From positions 3,227,501 through 3,291,500 of the forward strand of contig NZ_AP022839.1 in NCBI RefSeq assembly GCF_011764505.1: DNA of 64,000 nucleotides, given 5' to 3'. The position numbers and the translations under genes are program-made. Origin of the DNA: Legionella antarctica (GTDB lineage Bacteria > Pseudomonadota > Gammaproteobacteria > Legionellales > Legionellaceae). Positions 8,292 to 17,583 of this stretch are shown here, one piece after another (position 1 is the first letter of the stretch; the number at the start of each line of letters is the position of its first letter). The notes beneath the pieces were generated by a model. It had not been told where the DNA came from and did no database searches. It worked only from the letters and a program-made list of their open reading frames with translations.

Positions 8292-8684
8292 ATGCTAAAA
8301 AATATATTGGTTACAACTTTGTCCTTAATCTCCGTTATTACCACTCAATTTTCTTATGCTAGCGACGATTCCTGCGAAATACAGGTTGCTGTTTCCAGTC
8401 CACCCATTTTGCCCAATAACAGTGTCGCTTTTAACGTAACTAATGACGAAGGTTTAAGTAAATCCGTTACTCTTCGTGGAGGTAATGCGCCGAAGATGAT
8501 CGAAAAACTCAACTGTTCTCCGCGTCCTTACACTGTAAGCGCAACTCAATACTTCAATGCACCCATAGTAAAACTAACACCCCCCATTGGAGAATGCACA
8601 TTAAAATCAGGAAATATCATCCTGAATGGTTCTGGCAATAGCGTTGCGGTAGTTTTTCCCAATGATTTTATTTGTACTCAATAA
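8292..8684 (+). CDS. Small secreted protein, unknown family
   Basis: A 130-residue protein with a clear signal peptide (LVTTLSLISVITTQFSYAS, cleavage likely after SYA). Four cysteines in the mature part (in DSCEI, LNCSP, GECTL, FICTQ) suggest two disulphides. AGAGG lies just upstream of ATG 8292. The mature part looks like an all-beta fold. I do not recognise the family. A stem-loop follows 25 bp downstream. It is convergent with the desaturase gene. Confidence 0.7.
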   Translation: MLKNILVTTLSLISVITTQFSYASDDSCEIQVAVSSPPILPNNSVAFNVTNDEGLSKSVTLRGGNAPKMIEKLNCSPRPYTVSATQYFNAPIVKLTPPIGECTLKSGNIILNGSGNSVAVVFPNDFICTQ

Positions 8685-8708
8685 AAATCTGAGGTTTCTA
8701 AAAGAAGG

Positions 8709-8736
8709 TGAGTGTGGATTTAGAAATCCACACTCA
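8709..8736. terminator. Bidirectional stem-loop between convergent genes
   Basis: A 12-13 bp perfect inverted repeat (arms 8709-8721 and 8724-8736) lies between the secreted-protein gene and the desaturase gene. T-richness is modest on both sides, so it is probably a weak bidirectional terminator. Confidence 0.6.
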
Positions 8737-8743
8737 TTAAGAA

Positions 8744-9922
8744 TTAATAGGCAGGAACATAACCCTTTAATTGTTGAGCAAATTGTCTTAATACATCAAG
8801 GCCGGACTCTTCGGCTTGACGACACCACTGCTGTAGTGCCTCGATCAACTCTTTTTGACTTGATGCAGTTTTTAACCAGACATTTTGTAATGATTGTTTG
8901 TAGCTGTACACAACTCGCAACTGTTCACGAGCTTCTAACAAAGTTTGCAAGCGGGTCTTTGCTTTAGTTGTTAATAATCTATCTTCACGACGTAACAAAC
9001 TTCCTGCCCGTTGAAACAGTTTTTTATCTTCTTTAGTTTCTATGCTGTTGCTCTTCTCGTATTTTAAAATAGGTCTGATCACACTTTTGTAATAATTAGA
9101 CATCACTTGAAATCGATTAGAGATCACTGCTTTTACTGTATCTATGTCTACCTGGAGCTTGCCTTCATCCATAGCCAGTTTGGGCGGTAATTTCTTTACT
9201 TTAGCCAGCCCGAAAAAAGAAAGAATACAGATATACATCCAGCCAATGTCAAACTCCCACCATTTTACAGAAAACTTGGCTGAGGAAGCAAAAGTATGAT
9301 GATTGTTATGAAGCTCTTCTCCCCCAATCCAGAACCCCCAGGGAATAACATTGGTTGCCGCATCCAGACATTCAAAGTTACGATAACCCCAGTGATGACC
9401 TATGCCATTGACAACTCCCGCTGCCCACAAAGGGATCCATATCATTTGGATAGCCCATACAGTAAGCCCGGGAATACCAAAGAAAAACAAATCCACCAAA
9501 AGCATTAACAAAATGCCTTTTGCAGAGTGACGAGCATATACGTTACGCTCTATCCAGTCTGTTGGAGTACCATGAGAATATTTAGCTACCATCTCTTTGT
9601 CTTTACGAGCAGAGCGATATAGTTCAGCCCCTTGCCAAAACACTTTTTTTATCCCTAGAACTACAGGACTATGAGGATCACCCTCTACATCCGTTGTTGC
9701 ATGATGTTTGCGATGAATAGCAACCCAATCGGCAGTTACCATCCCGGTGGTCAGCCACAACCAGAAACGAAAAAAATGACTGATGATAGGATGCAAGGTT
9801 AACGCGCGATGCGTTTGATTGCGATGAAGATAAATTGTTACAGCTGCTATAGTAATTTGGGTTAAAACAAGTATTGCCAGTATATAGCCCCAAAAAGTCA
9901 GGTTCAAGTAGCCGAAAACCAT
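8744..9922 (-). CDS. Acyl-CoA/acyl-lipid delta-9-type fatty acid desaturase
   Basis: Integral membrane di-iron desaturase that introduces a double bond into fatty acyl chains and so sets membrane fluidity. The three histidine boxes are complete: HRNQTH at 33-38, HRKHH at 70-74 and HNNHH at 205-209. Hydrophobic segments lie before the first box and between the second and third. After the fold (about residue 260) comes a charged helical extension of some 130 residues, longer than the usual tail of bacterial acyl-CoA desaturases. The start is ATG 9922. The downstream gene is convergent. Family is certain; the exact substrate and bond position are inferred. Confidence 0.9.
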   Translation of the reverse strand: MVFGYLNLTFWGYILAILVLTQITIAAVTIYLHRNQTHRALTLHPIISHFFRFWLWLTTGMVTADWVAIHRKHHATTDVEGDPHSPVVLGIKKVFWQGAELYRSARKDKEMVAKYSHGTPTDWIERNVYARHSAKGILLMLLVDLFFFGIPGLTVWAIQMIWIPLWAAGVVNGIGHHWGYRNFECLDAATNVIPWGFWIGGEELHNNHHTFASSAKFSVKWWEFDIGWMYICILSFFGLAKVKKLPPKLAMDEGKLQVDIDTVKAVISNRFQVMSNYYKSVIRPILKYEKSNSIETKEDKKLFQRAGSLLRREDRLLTTKAKTRLQTLLEAREQLRVVYSYKQSLQNVWLKTASSQKELIEALQQWCRQAEESGLDVLRQFAQQLKGYVPAY

Positions 9923-10103
9923 AGTAACTCCTGATAAGAAAAAAACAGTTTATAATATTTGATTAAATACAAAAAAACATTATATCCATATCGTATAATC
10001 ATAACACATTTTCGATCATTATATTGCATGATTTCACTATGTAGCCGATAATTAACTAAATACCTACCGATTTTAATTAAAATATTTACTTCAGGATGAC
10101 GCT

Positions 10104-10337
10104 ATGAACGAAAAAATGCAAAAAATATTTGAAAATTTACTTCCGTTTGTAGTGGTAGGGGTCGCCATTGCATTATTTATAGGTTTACTGTTTATGTTTT
10201 TTTACATTGCAGTCTGGGGATTAATTATAGGCGGCGTGCTCTGGCTTATAGCTCTTGCAAAGCAATACTTGTTTCCTGATAAATCCACTAGAAAAGAAGA
10301 CGAAGGCAGAATAATTGAGCATGATGATAAAAAATAA
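10104..10337 (+). CDS. Small membrane protein, unknown
   Basis: A 77-residue protein with two adjoining hydrophobic segments (FVVVGVAIALFIGLLFMFFY and AVWGLIIGGVLWLIALA) and a charged C-terminus. CAGGA precedes ATG 10104. Its stop codon overlaps the mutM start (TAATG), so the two are translationally coupled. No family recognised; the good ribosome-binding site and coupling support it as real. Confidence 0.7.
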   Translation: MNEKMQKIFENLLPFVVVGVAIALFIGLLFMFFYIAVWGLIIGGVLWLIALAKQYLFPDKSTRKEDEGRIIEHDDKK

Positions 10338-11158
10338 TGCCTGAGTTACCAGAAGTGGAGACCACGAAGCAAGGAATTAAAAACCACCTCGAAGGTCAAA
10401 AAATCATTAATGTTACAGTAAGAAATTCTAAACTTCGCTTGCCTGTTCCATGTAACATGGATGAATTATGCTCGGGGAAAAAAATAACAGCTATTAGTCG
10501 CAGAGCTAAATATATTCTCCTTCATCTCACCCAAGGATACATTTTAATCCACCTTGGCATGTCAGGCCATTTGCGCATTGTGCCTGGTAACACTAAACCC
10601 ACAAAACACGACCATATTGATTTGATACTGTCTAACGGGCTAAGTCTAAGATACTGTGATCCAAGACGATTCGGCTTGTTTTTCTATATTGATGACAATC
10701 CTCACCAGCATTCATTACTTGCTCATTTAGGCCCTGAGCCACTCTCACAGGATTTTACCAGTGAGTACTTATATCTGAGAACACGTCAAAAAAATAGTCC
10801 AATAAAGTCGCTGATTATGAATAATGAAATCGTGGTGGGGGTTGGTAATATATATGCAACTGAAAGCCTTTTTCTGGTCGGTATCCACCCCCAAACCACA
10901 GCAAAAAAATTAACGAAACAAGCATGCCAGACACTCACCACTCAAATCAAACATACACTCAAAGCAGCAATTGATGCAGGGGGTACTACTCTCCGTGATT
11001 TTTATACTTTCGATGGAAAACCAGGTTATTTCAGTGTGGCCCTAAAGGTGTATGGGCGAAAAAAACAACCTTGTTTTCAATGTAATGAGCTAATCGAAAC
11101 AGTCGTCATCGCTGGGCGTCACTCCGCATTTTGTCCTCAATGCCAACCTTATAAATAG
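10337..11158 (+). CDS. mutM: Formamidopyrimidine-DNA glycosylase
   Basis: Base-excision repair enzyme that removes 8-oxoguanine and ring-opened purines and then nicks the abasic site. The 273-residue product begins MPELPEVETTK, with the catalytic proline at position 2 and glutamate at 3. It also shows GMSGHLRI, the helix-two-turn-helix VVGVGNIYATESLF, and a C-terminal zinc finger with the four cysteines of CFQCNE and FCPQCQ. The length is typical. The start overlaps the stop of the preceding small membrane protein gene. Confidence 0.97.
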   Translation: MPELPEVETTKQGIKNHLEGQKIINVTVRNSKLRLPVPCNMDELCSGKKITAISRRAKYILLHLTQGYILIHLGMSGHLRIVPGNTKPTKHDHIDLILSNGLSLRYCDPRRFGLFFYIDDNPHQHSLLAHLGPEPLSQDFTSEYLYLRTRQKNSPIKSLIMNNEIVVGVGNIYATESLFLVGIHPQTTAKKLTKQACQTLTTQIKHTLKAAIDAGGTTLRDFYTFDGKPGYFSVALKVYGRKKQPCFQCNELIETVVIAGRHSAFCPQCQPYK

Positions 11159-11250
11159 GGTGTGACAATTAAGATCAGTTTACAAATTAATTGTCCAGTG
11201 ACCTGGTATCATGTAAAATGCAACCGCTCAACTCACCGTCAGGATTTATG

Positions 11251-13284
11251 ATGTTACGTTTAAGGTTAGGAGGTCGTTTAACACAACACTACAAAGAGAC
11301 AGGCCTCGTTTACCTTCCTGATTTTATGATCTACAACATCGATGAAAGAGAATATAGGAATTTTTGGAGTAGAATAAAAAATTATCCCCAAAATCGCTTA
11401 TACACCGATGGTCTACAAGTCTATCGAGTGAATTGGTTGCAATCACTCTTTCAGTTACTCAAAGGATGGCTTGGATTTGATAATCATTGCGCTACTGATA
11501 AAGTAGAACTGACTTTAGCTAAAATTGCTTACTATGGTTATCTAAGAGGATTTCATCCGGTAGAGTTTGATGAATATAACCCGCCAATAATCTCTGATCG
11601 CTTTAAAAGCTTAATCGGTTCCGAAAGAAATAATCAAAACTCAGTTCAATTACAACAACTCTTAATGAGCTATTATCTAACTCACTCTACTAACTTCCCA
11701 ACATTGAACCAACCCATTCTCCAGGATTTTCCATTTGGTCATACATTGGTTAGAGAGCAATTATATGCTTTGGTACCCTCCATTGATCCCCAGGAGGGGC
11801 AGATTGTTACGCAATCAATTAGAGGAATACACGGCCAAAACACATCGGCACAGCAGTCAGATTGTTTTAAATTAAGCCCCTTTGCCGAGGCATATGCGGC
11901 TCATCTTGTTGGCGAAAACAGACTTACCGAAGCTTTAAATTGGTCAGAGCAAGTTAAATTTAATTTTAAAGAACAATTTATTGATTTTTATATATCCCAA
12001 AAATACTGCGATTCAGAAGCGCTTCAAAAAGCAGTTGAACTTATTAAAATCTTATTCCGCTCCCCCAATGAAACAGCCCAAGCTAACGCGGTTAATTGCA
12101 TAAAGCAACATTTCAGCCCGGAAGAGCAATTATACCATCTACAATCCTGTCCAGAATTAAGAACCAGGGTTGCGGTTACCTATTTAGAAGAGGCTAAAGC
12201 AGAAAAAAACAGATTCAGTTTAATAAAACTGATTCATGGGGATAAAGTACTCCCCTTATTAGCTCATGCAGTAAAGCTCGATCCCGGCATCCTGGATCAA
12301 GATAACTCGATGCAAGATATTGTCATGAAGGAGGAGTGGACTACGTTCCAATTTAACGAAGCAATTAAAGACAAACGGTTCCAGAAAGCAAAAATGCTGT
12401 TTGAAAAACATCCTTATTTTAATTTTAATAAAAAAAACGTGATGACCTTACGAAACTATCTTGATTCGGAAATAGATAGCAAAGCCTTATTAATCAAAAC
12501 AGCACTGAAAAAAAATGATGTATGTTTAGCAGAAAAAACAGCATTGGAATTAGTTATTATTGCAAAATTAATAGCACGCATCACCCCTCATGAAAATCCT
12601 CTTTTAGCAGCTAACGTAAAATATGCACAGACTCTGCTTTACATTGACGAAATCAACAATCCTGATGTTAAAAATGCTGATTTGAATCGACTGAATAAAG
12701 CTCAAGAGAAACTAAATCAATGTACTTTATTTAATAATTTTCCAGGAACAGACCCGGTTCTGAATAAAGTGCTATTACGAAAAATTAATTGTCTTATTGA
12801 AAAAATCAGAGTATCCGTTCTTTTTGACGGCAGTTGGCAAGTGCGAGAGGTTTTTGTAAAAGAACATCAAGCAGAAATAGCCGCTTTAAAAAATAGCCTG
12901 AATGCCTTTATTTCTCTAAATGATAAAAAACAATCCAAAGAATTTCGTCCTATTCTAGGTAAAATGCATTACTTACTGGGTGATGTGATTCACTTTTTCA
13001 CCCGAAACAAAGAGGATGCCATCCCCCATTTTAAAAGGGCTTTTCAAGTGATGCCTGAAAATCCATATTATCGTCTACGCTATTATGAAATGACAGGACA
13101 CGATAGATATTCTGATGCAGTTAAAGAAATAGATAACATTGGTTTTCTTCAGTATACTAAATATAGCCATTGGATGACGGAACGATGGAATGATGAACAG
13201 TTTATGTCTGAAGGAATGGATATACACAACGTTACCGCCCGAGATCAGGGGGTATTTTCTAGCTTGAGTAGAATATTCTCCTGA
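11251..13284 (+). CDS. Large helical protein of unknown function, possible effector
   Basis: About 677 residues, hydrophilic, no signal peptide or membrane segment. The second half is helix-rich with TPR-like stretches (for example YLLGDVIHFFTRNKEDAIPHF followed by RAFQVMPENPYYRLRYYEM near the C-terminus). The N-terminus starts LRLRLGGRLTQHYK. ATG 11251 is chosen since AGGA is six bases upstream; ATG 11248, ATG 11218 and TTG 11191 are in frame but have poorer sites. It lies between mutM and plsC on the same strand. I recognise no family. A size and composition like this in Legionella fits a family-restricted protein and possibly a Dot/Icm substrate, but the C-terminus lacks a clear glutamate block. 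Confidence 0.7.
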   Translation: MLRLRLGGRLTQHYKETGLVYLPDFMIYNIDEREYRNFWSRIKNYPQNRLYTDGLQVYRVNWLQSLFQLLKGWLGFDNHCATDKVELTLAKIAYYGYLRGFHPVEFDEYNPPIISDRFKSLIGSERNNQNSVQLQQLLMSYYLTHSTNFPTLNQPILQDFPFGHTLVREQLYALVPSIDPQEGQIVTQSIRGIHGQNTSAQQSDCFKLSPFAEAYAAHLVGENRLTEALNWSEQVKFNFKEQFIDFYISQKYCDSEALQKAVELIKILFRSPNETAQANAVNCIKQHFSPEEQLYHLQSCPELRTRVAVTYLEEAKAEKNRFSLIKLIHGDKVLPLLAHAVKLDPGILDQDNSMQDIVMKEEWTTFQFNEAIKDKRFQKAKMLFEKHPYFNFNKKNVMTLRNYLDSEIDSKALLIKTALKKNDVCLAEKTALELVIIAKLIARITPHENPLLAANVKYAQTLLYIDEINNPDVKNADLNRLNKAQEKLNQCTLFNNFPGTDPVLNKVLLRKINCLIEKIRVSVLFDGSWQVREVFVKEHQAEIAALKNSLNAFISLNDKKQSKEFRPILGKMHYLLGDVIHFFTRNKEDAIPHFKRAFQVMPENPYYRLRYYEMTGHDRYSDAVKEIDNIGFLQYTKYSHWMTERWNDEQFMSEGMDIHNVTARDQGVFSSLSRIFS

Positions 13285-13401
13285 TCTATTCATTTTGATT
13301 CGGGCGGGTTGTCCAGGGAGTAAAGATGCCTTGCTGAAATCAGCTAGGCAATTTAATCGACTTGCTGTAAGATTACTTTCCTGAAAACAGAATGTCTGAC
13401 A

Positions 13402-14139
13402 ATGAAAATAAGCCGCATAAGAACTTTTTGGATCGTTACCACATTATTTTTTTATACAGCAGTAGTTTCTATCCGCTCAATACTTAAATATTTTTTTAGT
13501 ACGCCAACCAGACCCTGGGTAGATAAAACCATCCATCATTGGATTGATCAACTATTAAAAAAAGTTCAGGTTCAGTACACCGTAGTTAATCCCCACAATG
13601 TACAACCCCAACCGGGTCAAGCAACTATTCTGATGTGTAACCATTCCAGCGCATATGATATTCCTCTTGGCTTTAAAGTATTTCCTAATCACTCCATAAG
13701 AATGCTTGCTAAAAGAGAGCTTTCCAAAGTTCCTCTGATGGGAAAAGGTATGGCTGCGGCTGAATTCCCTTTCGTAGATAGAAAAAACAGATATCAGGCG
13801 CTAAAAGACCTGGCTTACGCTCAGAAATTAATGGAAAGTGGGATCATTATTTGGATTGCTCCTGAAGGAACTCGCTCAAAAGATGGCAAACTCGCCCCTT
13901 TCAAAAAAGGCTCCTTCATTACCGCCATACAGGCAAAAGCAACAATCATTCCTATCGGGATAAGAGGTGCTTTTAATATTCTACCCGCTCGAACCTTCAG
14001 AATTAATCTGCAACAAAAAGCAGAAATTCATATAGGTAAGCCCATCCACGCAGCTGAATTCACTATTGAAAATAAAGATGAACTGATCGACCTAACCTTC
14101 CAAAGCATCAAGGAACTGGTTGGCGAAGAGAAATCCTAG
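13402..14139 (+). CDS. plsC: 1-acyl-sn-glycerol-3-phosphate acyltransferase
   Basis: Membrane-associated acyltransferase converting lysophosphatidate to phosphatidate in phospholipid synthesis. The 245-residue protein has an N-terminal hydrophobic segment (FWIVTTLFFYTAVVSI), the HX4D catalytic motif in NHSSAYD (His81, Asp86), FVDRKNR and the APEGTRSKDGK substrate-binding block, then VPIGIRG-like IIPIGIRGAF. It ends in a 4-bp overlap with the convergent ggt gene, so no terminator separates them. A hairpin at about 13329-13350 precedes it. Confidence 0.9.
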   Translation: MKISRIRTFWIVTTLFFYTAVVSIRSILKYFFSTPTRPWVDKTIHHWIDQLLKKVQVQYTVVNPHNVQPQPGQATILMCNHSSAYDIPLGFKVFPNHSIRMLAKRELSKVPLMGKGMAAAEFPFVDRKNRYQALKDLAYAQKLMESGIIIWIAPEGTRSKDGKLAPFKKGSFITAIQAKATIIPIGIRGAFNILPARTFRINLQQKAEIHIGKPIHAAEFTIENKDELIDLTFQSIKELVGEEKS

Positions 14140-15866
14140 TCTTTTATACCATAGCCGCCCAAACTGGTTACTACTGCTGCAGCGAGACCTATATCTCTTG
14201 GATCTGACGTTGCCGTTAATATGTTGCTGTCTTTATCCCAGGTAATAGCTTGCATGTCCCCATAGTTCTTGCGTAGTGGCATCAGCTGATAACCCATCGC
14301 TTTCAAACCCTCTTGAATAGCAGCTGAAAAGGTATCCGGCTCAAATTGGATGACATCAGGCAAATATTGATGATGAAAACGCATCGCCGAAACCATACTA
14401 ATTGCTCCATAGGAATCGTTAAAAATTAACGATGCAATTAAAACCATACTAGGAATACGGCTCCCTCCTGGCGTTCCAAGAATTGCAACACGTCCAGGTA
14501 ACTCAAGAAAGGTGGGTGTCATGCTGGACAATGGTCTTTTTCCAGGTGCAATTGCATTTTTCTCACTACCCACCAGACCAAAAACGTTTTGCTCGCCTGA
14601 TTTAGTAGCAAAATCATCCATTTCATCGTTCAACAAAACTCCAGTGCCCGCAGCAACAACACTCGAACCAAAAATATAATTCACCGTCGTTGTCGCAGAC
14701 ACCCGATTGCCTTCCGAATCAATAATAGAAAAATGAGTGGTATTGGGGTTTTCTTTATTCGGCGCTGTGCCTTGTAATAGTTTACTGTCAATCGCTTTAT
14801 CAGGAGCAATTAAACTACTTAATAGTTTTGCATTTTCTGCCGAAATTAACTTATTCACCGGAACAGTTAGAAAATCCGGGTCTCCTAAAAATTGGTCTCG
14901 CTGCCAATAGGTTAAACGCATCGATTCAACCAGGTAATGTACCCATTTCAATTTGGAAAATGAAGATAAATGATAATTTGCTAGTATATTTAGCATAGTC
15001 AACAGCCCCACACCTCCAGCAGAAGGAGGAGGGGCAGTAATTACTAACATATTGTGATAAGCACCCACCAGGGGTTCCCTAAGCTTAATTTTATAATCTG
15101 CTAAATCCTCAAGAGTCCAGATACCGCCGGCCGCATTGACCCCCTTAACCAGAAGTTTTGCTATTTCACCAGTGTAAAAGCCTTGCTCCCCCTTGGTTGC
15201 AATTGAACTCAACGTCTTAGCCAGATCTGTTTGAATCAGGCGATCACCAAGCGCATAAGGCTGATTATTTTTCAAATAAATTGCAGCCGTTGCAGGATAT
15301 TTTTTTAATAAAATCAGACGATCACCCATCTGGGAAAAATGTCTAAATTGGGTGTCTACCGGAAAGCCTTCTTTAGCGAGCTTGATTGCTGGTGCAAGCG
15401 ATTTTTCAAGGGGTAATTGTCCGTAGTGCTTTGCAATATACGCCATGGCGGCAGGCTGACCAGGAATAGCGGCCGCCAGACCACCATTCAATGACAAGCC
15501 AGGAATAACGTTACCATCACCCCCCAAAAACATGTTCTTGCTGGCTTTTTTGGGCGCAGTTTCCCGACCATCTATAAATATATTTTTATGATTCTTTTCA
15601 TGGTGTAACAACCAAAATCCACCACCACCAAGACCCGAATGATAAGGAGCGACTACTGCTAATGTGGCTGCCACAGCAACGGCAGCATCAAAGGCATTGC
15701 CACCTTGTGCCAGAATTTCTAAACCTGCATTGGTTGCTAACGGATGAGCACTTGCTATGGCATAGCCTGGTGGGTAAGATGGCGATGGTTCTGCATTTAA
15801 GGGACTGGCCTGGAACAGAAAAAAAAAGACCAAGCGACCCAAGAATAACTCATATTTGCGATTCAT
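14136..15866 (-). CDS. ggt: Gamma-glutamyltransferase (glutathione hydrolase) precursor
   Basis: Periplasmic N-terminal nucleophile hydrolase that cleaves gamma-glutamyl bonds, e.g. of glutathione. The 576-residue precursor has a signal peptide ([17 protein letters not shown]). Self-cleavage should occur before the Thr of NTTHFSIID, which begins the small subunit. [16 protein letters not shown] and [10 protein letters not shown] are further family marks. AGAGG precedes ATG 15866. The start overlaps the end of coaD by 17 bp on the same strand, so the two are cotranscribed. The 3' end overlaps plsC by 4 bp. Confidence 0.95.
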   Translation of the reverse strand: MNRKYELFLGRLVFFFLFQASPLNAEPSPSYPPGYAIASAHPLATNAGLEILAQGGNAFDAAVAVAATLAVVAPYHSGLGGGGFWLLHHEKNHKNIFIDGRETAPKKASKNMFLGGDGNVIPGLSLNGGLAAAIPGQPAAMAYIAKHYGQLPLEKSLAPAIKLAKEGFPVDTQFRHFSQMGDRLILLKKYPATAAIYLKNNQPYALGDRLIQTDLAKTLSSIATKGEQGFYTGEIAKLLVKGVNAAGGIWTLEDLADYKIKLREPLVGAYHNMLVITAPPPSAGGVGLLTMLNILANYHLSSFSKLKWVHYLVESMRLTYWQRDQFLGDPDFLTVPVNKLISAENAKLLSSLIAPDKAIDSKLLQGTAPNKENPNTTHFSIIDSEGNRVSATTTVNYIFGSSVVAAGTGVLLNDEMDDFATKSGEQNVFGLVGSEKNAIAPGKRPLSSMTPTFLELPGRVAILGTPGGSRIPSMVLIASLIFNDSYGAISMVSAMRFHHQYLPDVIQFEPDTFSAAIQEGLKAMGYQLMPLRKNYGDMQAITWDKDSNILTATSDPRDIGLAAAVVTSLGGYGIKD

Positions 15867-16341
15867 TTTGCCTCTTGTGCAATTCCCTGACTACCACATC
15901 AGGTACAAATTGAGAAATATCACCATTTAAAGCCGCAATTTCTCGCACCAGAGTGGATGAGATAAACATCAGATTTTCAGAAGGGGTTAAAAATAAAGTC
16001 TCTACTTGTTTCGAAAGTTTTCTGTTCATTCCGGCTAATTGAAACTCATATTCAAAATCAGATACGGCCCTTAAGCCGCGTAGTATAATTCCAGCATTTT
16101 GTTCCATCACAAAATCGATTAACAAACTGTCAAAGCCAACCACCTGTACGCCGGGAATATCACCTACAACTTCTTCCAAAAGTTGAATTCTTTTTTCCAG
16201 GGAAAGAAAAGGCCTTTTAGCCTTATTACTGGCTACAGCGACTATAAGTTCAGGAAATATTTGAGCCCCTCGAGTGATAATATCGATATGACCATTTGTT
16301 ACAGGATCAAAGGTACCAGGATATACTGCTTTTTGTTTCAT
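15850..16341 (-). CDS. coaD: Phosphopantetheine adenylyltransferase
   Basis: Penultimate enzyme of coenzyme A synthesis, transferring AMP from ATP to 4'-phosphopantetheine. The 163-residue nucleotidyltransferase starts [20 protein letters not shown], including the (T/H)xGH motif TNGH. It also contains [22 protein letters not shown] and [11 protein letters not shown], all diagnostic. Its 3' end overlaps the ggt start. panB and panC at 56.8-58.4 kb belong to the same pathway but are far away. It is divergent from lolB. Confidence 0.97.
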   Translation of the reverse strand: MKQKAVYPGTFDPVTNGHIDIITRGAQIFPELIVAVASNKAKRPFLSLEKRIQLLEEVVGDIPGVQVVGFDSLLIDFVMEQNAGIILRGLRAVSDFEYEFQLAGMNRKLSKQVETLFLTPSENLMFISSTLVREIAALNGDISQFVPDVVVRELHKRQNESQI

Positions 16342-16423
16342 ATTATTTAATCATTAATTGATTATAAAGGCAGTCTAGCGTATTGTTAATTGAAAAACTA
16401 CAGCAATGGACTTGAGGTAAGTA

Positions 16424-17026
16424 ATGAATACAATAAAACAGTTAGGTATATTATCCTTTTGTTTATTAACCGCGTGTGCTCCCCCACCACAGCCCTCAGA
16501 AGAGTTACCAACAAATAAAATTATCCCACTGGAAAAACGCAAATCCGAAACAGCCACTGTTTCATCTTGGCAAATTCGGGGTGCTATGGCTGCCAAAAAT
16601 AAGGCCAAAGGATGGTCTGCAACGATGAATTGGGTGCAAAATGGCCCAGACTCCTACCAAATCCGCTTGATGGGCCCCTTAGGTGGCGGTGCTGTAGTTA
16701 TTAACAAAAAGGGACGTGTTATTACCTTCAAGGATGGGGCTAAAACGTCTACATCCACCAATGCAGATGAATTACTCCTGAAACAAACAGGAATTCGACT
16801 GCCGGTCAATAATCTTTACTATTGGGTCCGTGGATTACCTGCACCAGGAGGAGTTCAATCCGAGCAACATGATAGATACAACCATTTGGTGCAATTAAAA
16901 CAAAATGGCTACACCATTAACTTTACAAAATATACCTCTGTTAAGGGAATCGATCTGCCTAGCATGATACGACTGGATGGTAATGGAGTAATGATTAAAG
17001 TAGTAATAAAAAACTGGACGGTTTAG
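16424..17026 (+). CDS. lolB: Outer-membrane lipoprotein receptor LolB
   Basis: Accepts lipoproteins from LolA and inserts them into the inner leaflet of the outer membrane. The 200-residue precursor has a lipoprotein signal with lipobox LLTAC (Cys19). The mature part carries WQIRGAMAAKNKAKGWSATMNWVQ and GPLGGGAVVI, matching LolB. GAGG sits 6 bp before ATG 16424. In most Gammaproteobacteria lolB is followed by ispE, then tRNA-Gln and prs; here lolB is followed after 334 bp by tRNA-Gln and prs, with no ispE. Confidence 0.92.
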   Translation: MNTIKQLGILSFCLLTACAPPPQPSEELPTNKIIPLEKRKSETATVSSWQIRGAMAAKNKAKGWSATMNWVQNGPDSYQIRLMGPLGGGAVVINKKGRVITFKDGAKTSTSTNADELLLKQTGIRLPVNNLYYWVRGLPAPGGVQSEQHDRYNHLVQLKQNGYTINFTKYTSVKGIDLPSMIRLDGNGVMIKVVIKNWTV

Positions 17027-17360
17027 GTGTTTTGCCATCATCATAACCTGCAAGTAATATGACTTTTGCGTTGCGGGTTGTGATTCAGTAATTTCCTGTT
17101 GCAACAGGTTAAGAAGCGAATAAATGGAGCAGTCTAATTTGACATTAATAGCAAGCAGGGTAAAAGGAGCTTAGCATTTCTGAGAGGGGTCACTTTGCAG
17201 TAACGTGTTAACACCCTTTAGCCTTAATTGCCCTACAGTAAAATTTAAAAATTAATTTGCTTTCTAAAGTTGACATCACCATAAAACCACTGCAAAATAC
17301 GCAGCACAACGCAGGGATGTAAATTTTAGCTCAAGGATGAATTAAGAATCCACAAATTTT
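17027..17360. other. Intergenic stretch where ispE would be expected
   Basis: 334 bp between lolB and tRNA-Gln with no credible coding frame. It holds a 14-bp perfect palindrome at 17095-17108 (CCTGTT plus GCAACAGG) and the promoter noted at 17270. I saw no ispE fragment in translation, but a badly decayed one could not be excluded by eye. Confidence 0.5.
17270..17298 (+). promoter_or_regulatory. Sigma-70 promoter for tRNA-Gln and prs
   Basis: A perfect -35 TTGACA (17270-17275), a 17-bp spacer and a -10 CAAAAT (17293-17298, four of six) lie about 55 bp before the tRNA. This spacing is ideal for a stable-RNA promoter. Confidence 0.55.
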
Positions 17361-17435
17361 AGGGGTGTCGCCAAGCGGTAAGGCACAGGGTTTTGATCCC
17401 TGCATACCTAGGTTCGAATCCTAGCACCCCTGCCA
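17361..17435 (+). tRNA. tRNA-Gln (anticodon TTG)
   Basis: The 75-nt sequence folds as a tRNA. The acceptor stem AGGGGTG pairs with CACCCCT and is followed by the encoded GCCA end. The anticodon stem CAGGG/CCCTG encloses loop TTTTGAT with anticodon TTG, and the T arm contains GGTTCGAATCC. It sits between lolB and prs, as in many Gammaproteobacteria. Confidence 0.97.
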
Positions 17436-17583
17436 TTTTCTTGTTGATTCAAGTAAACAGACGGCAGAAGATACCCTGGAAGGATGCGTTCTTCGTATCG
17501 CTCAAATAATAATAATATCTTTCTGGCTGTCTTCTGCTATGTGTTTAAGTTAAGTGATTCACCTAATCTAAGGCTTTTTACAC

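Noticed and set aside
17095..17108. Perfect 14-bp palindrome after lolB
   Set aside because: Could be an operator or terminator, but it has no T-tract and no partner gene to link it with; listed only in the intergenic note.
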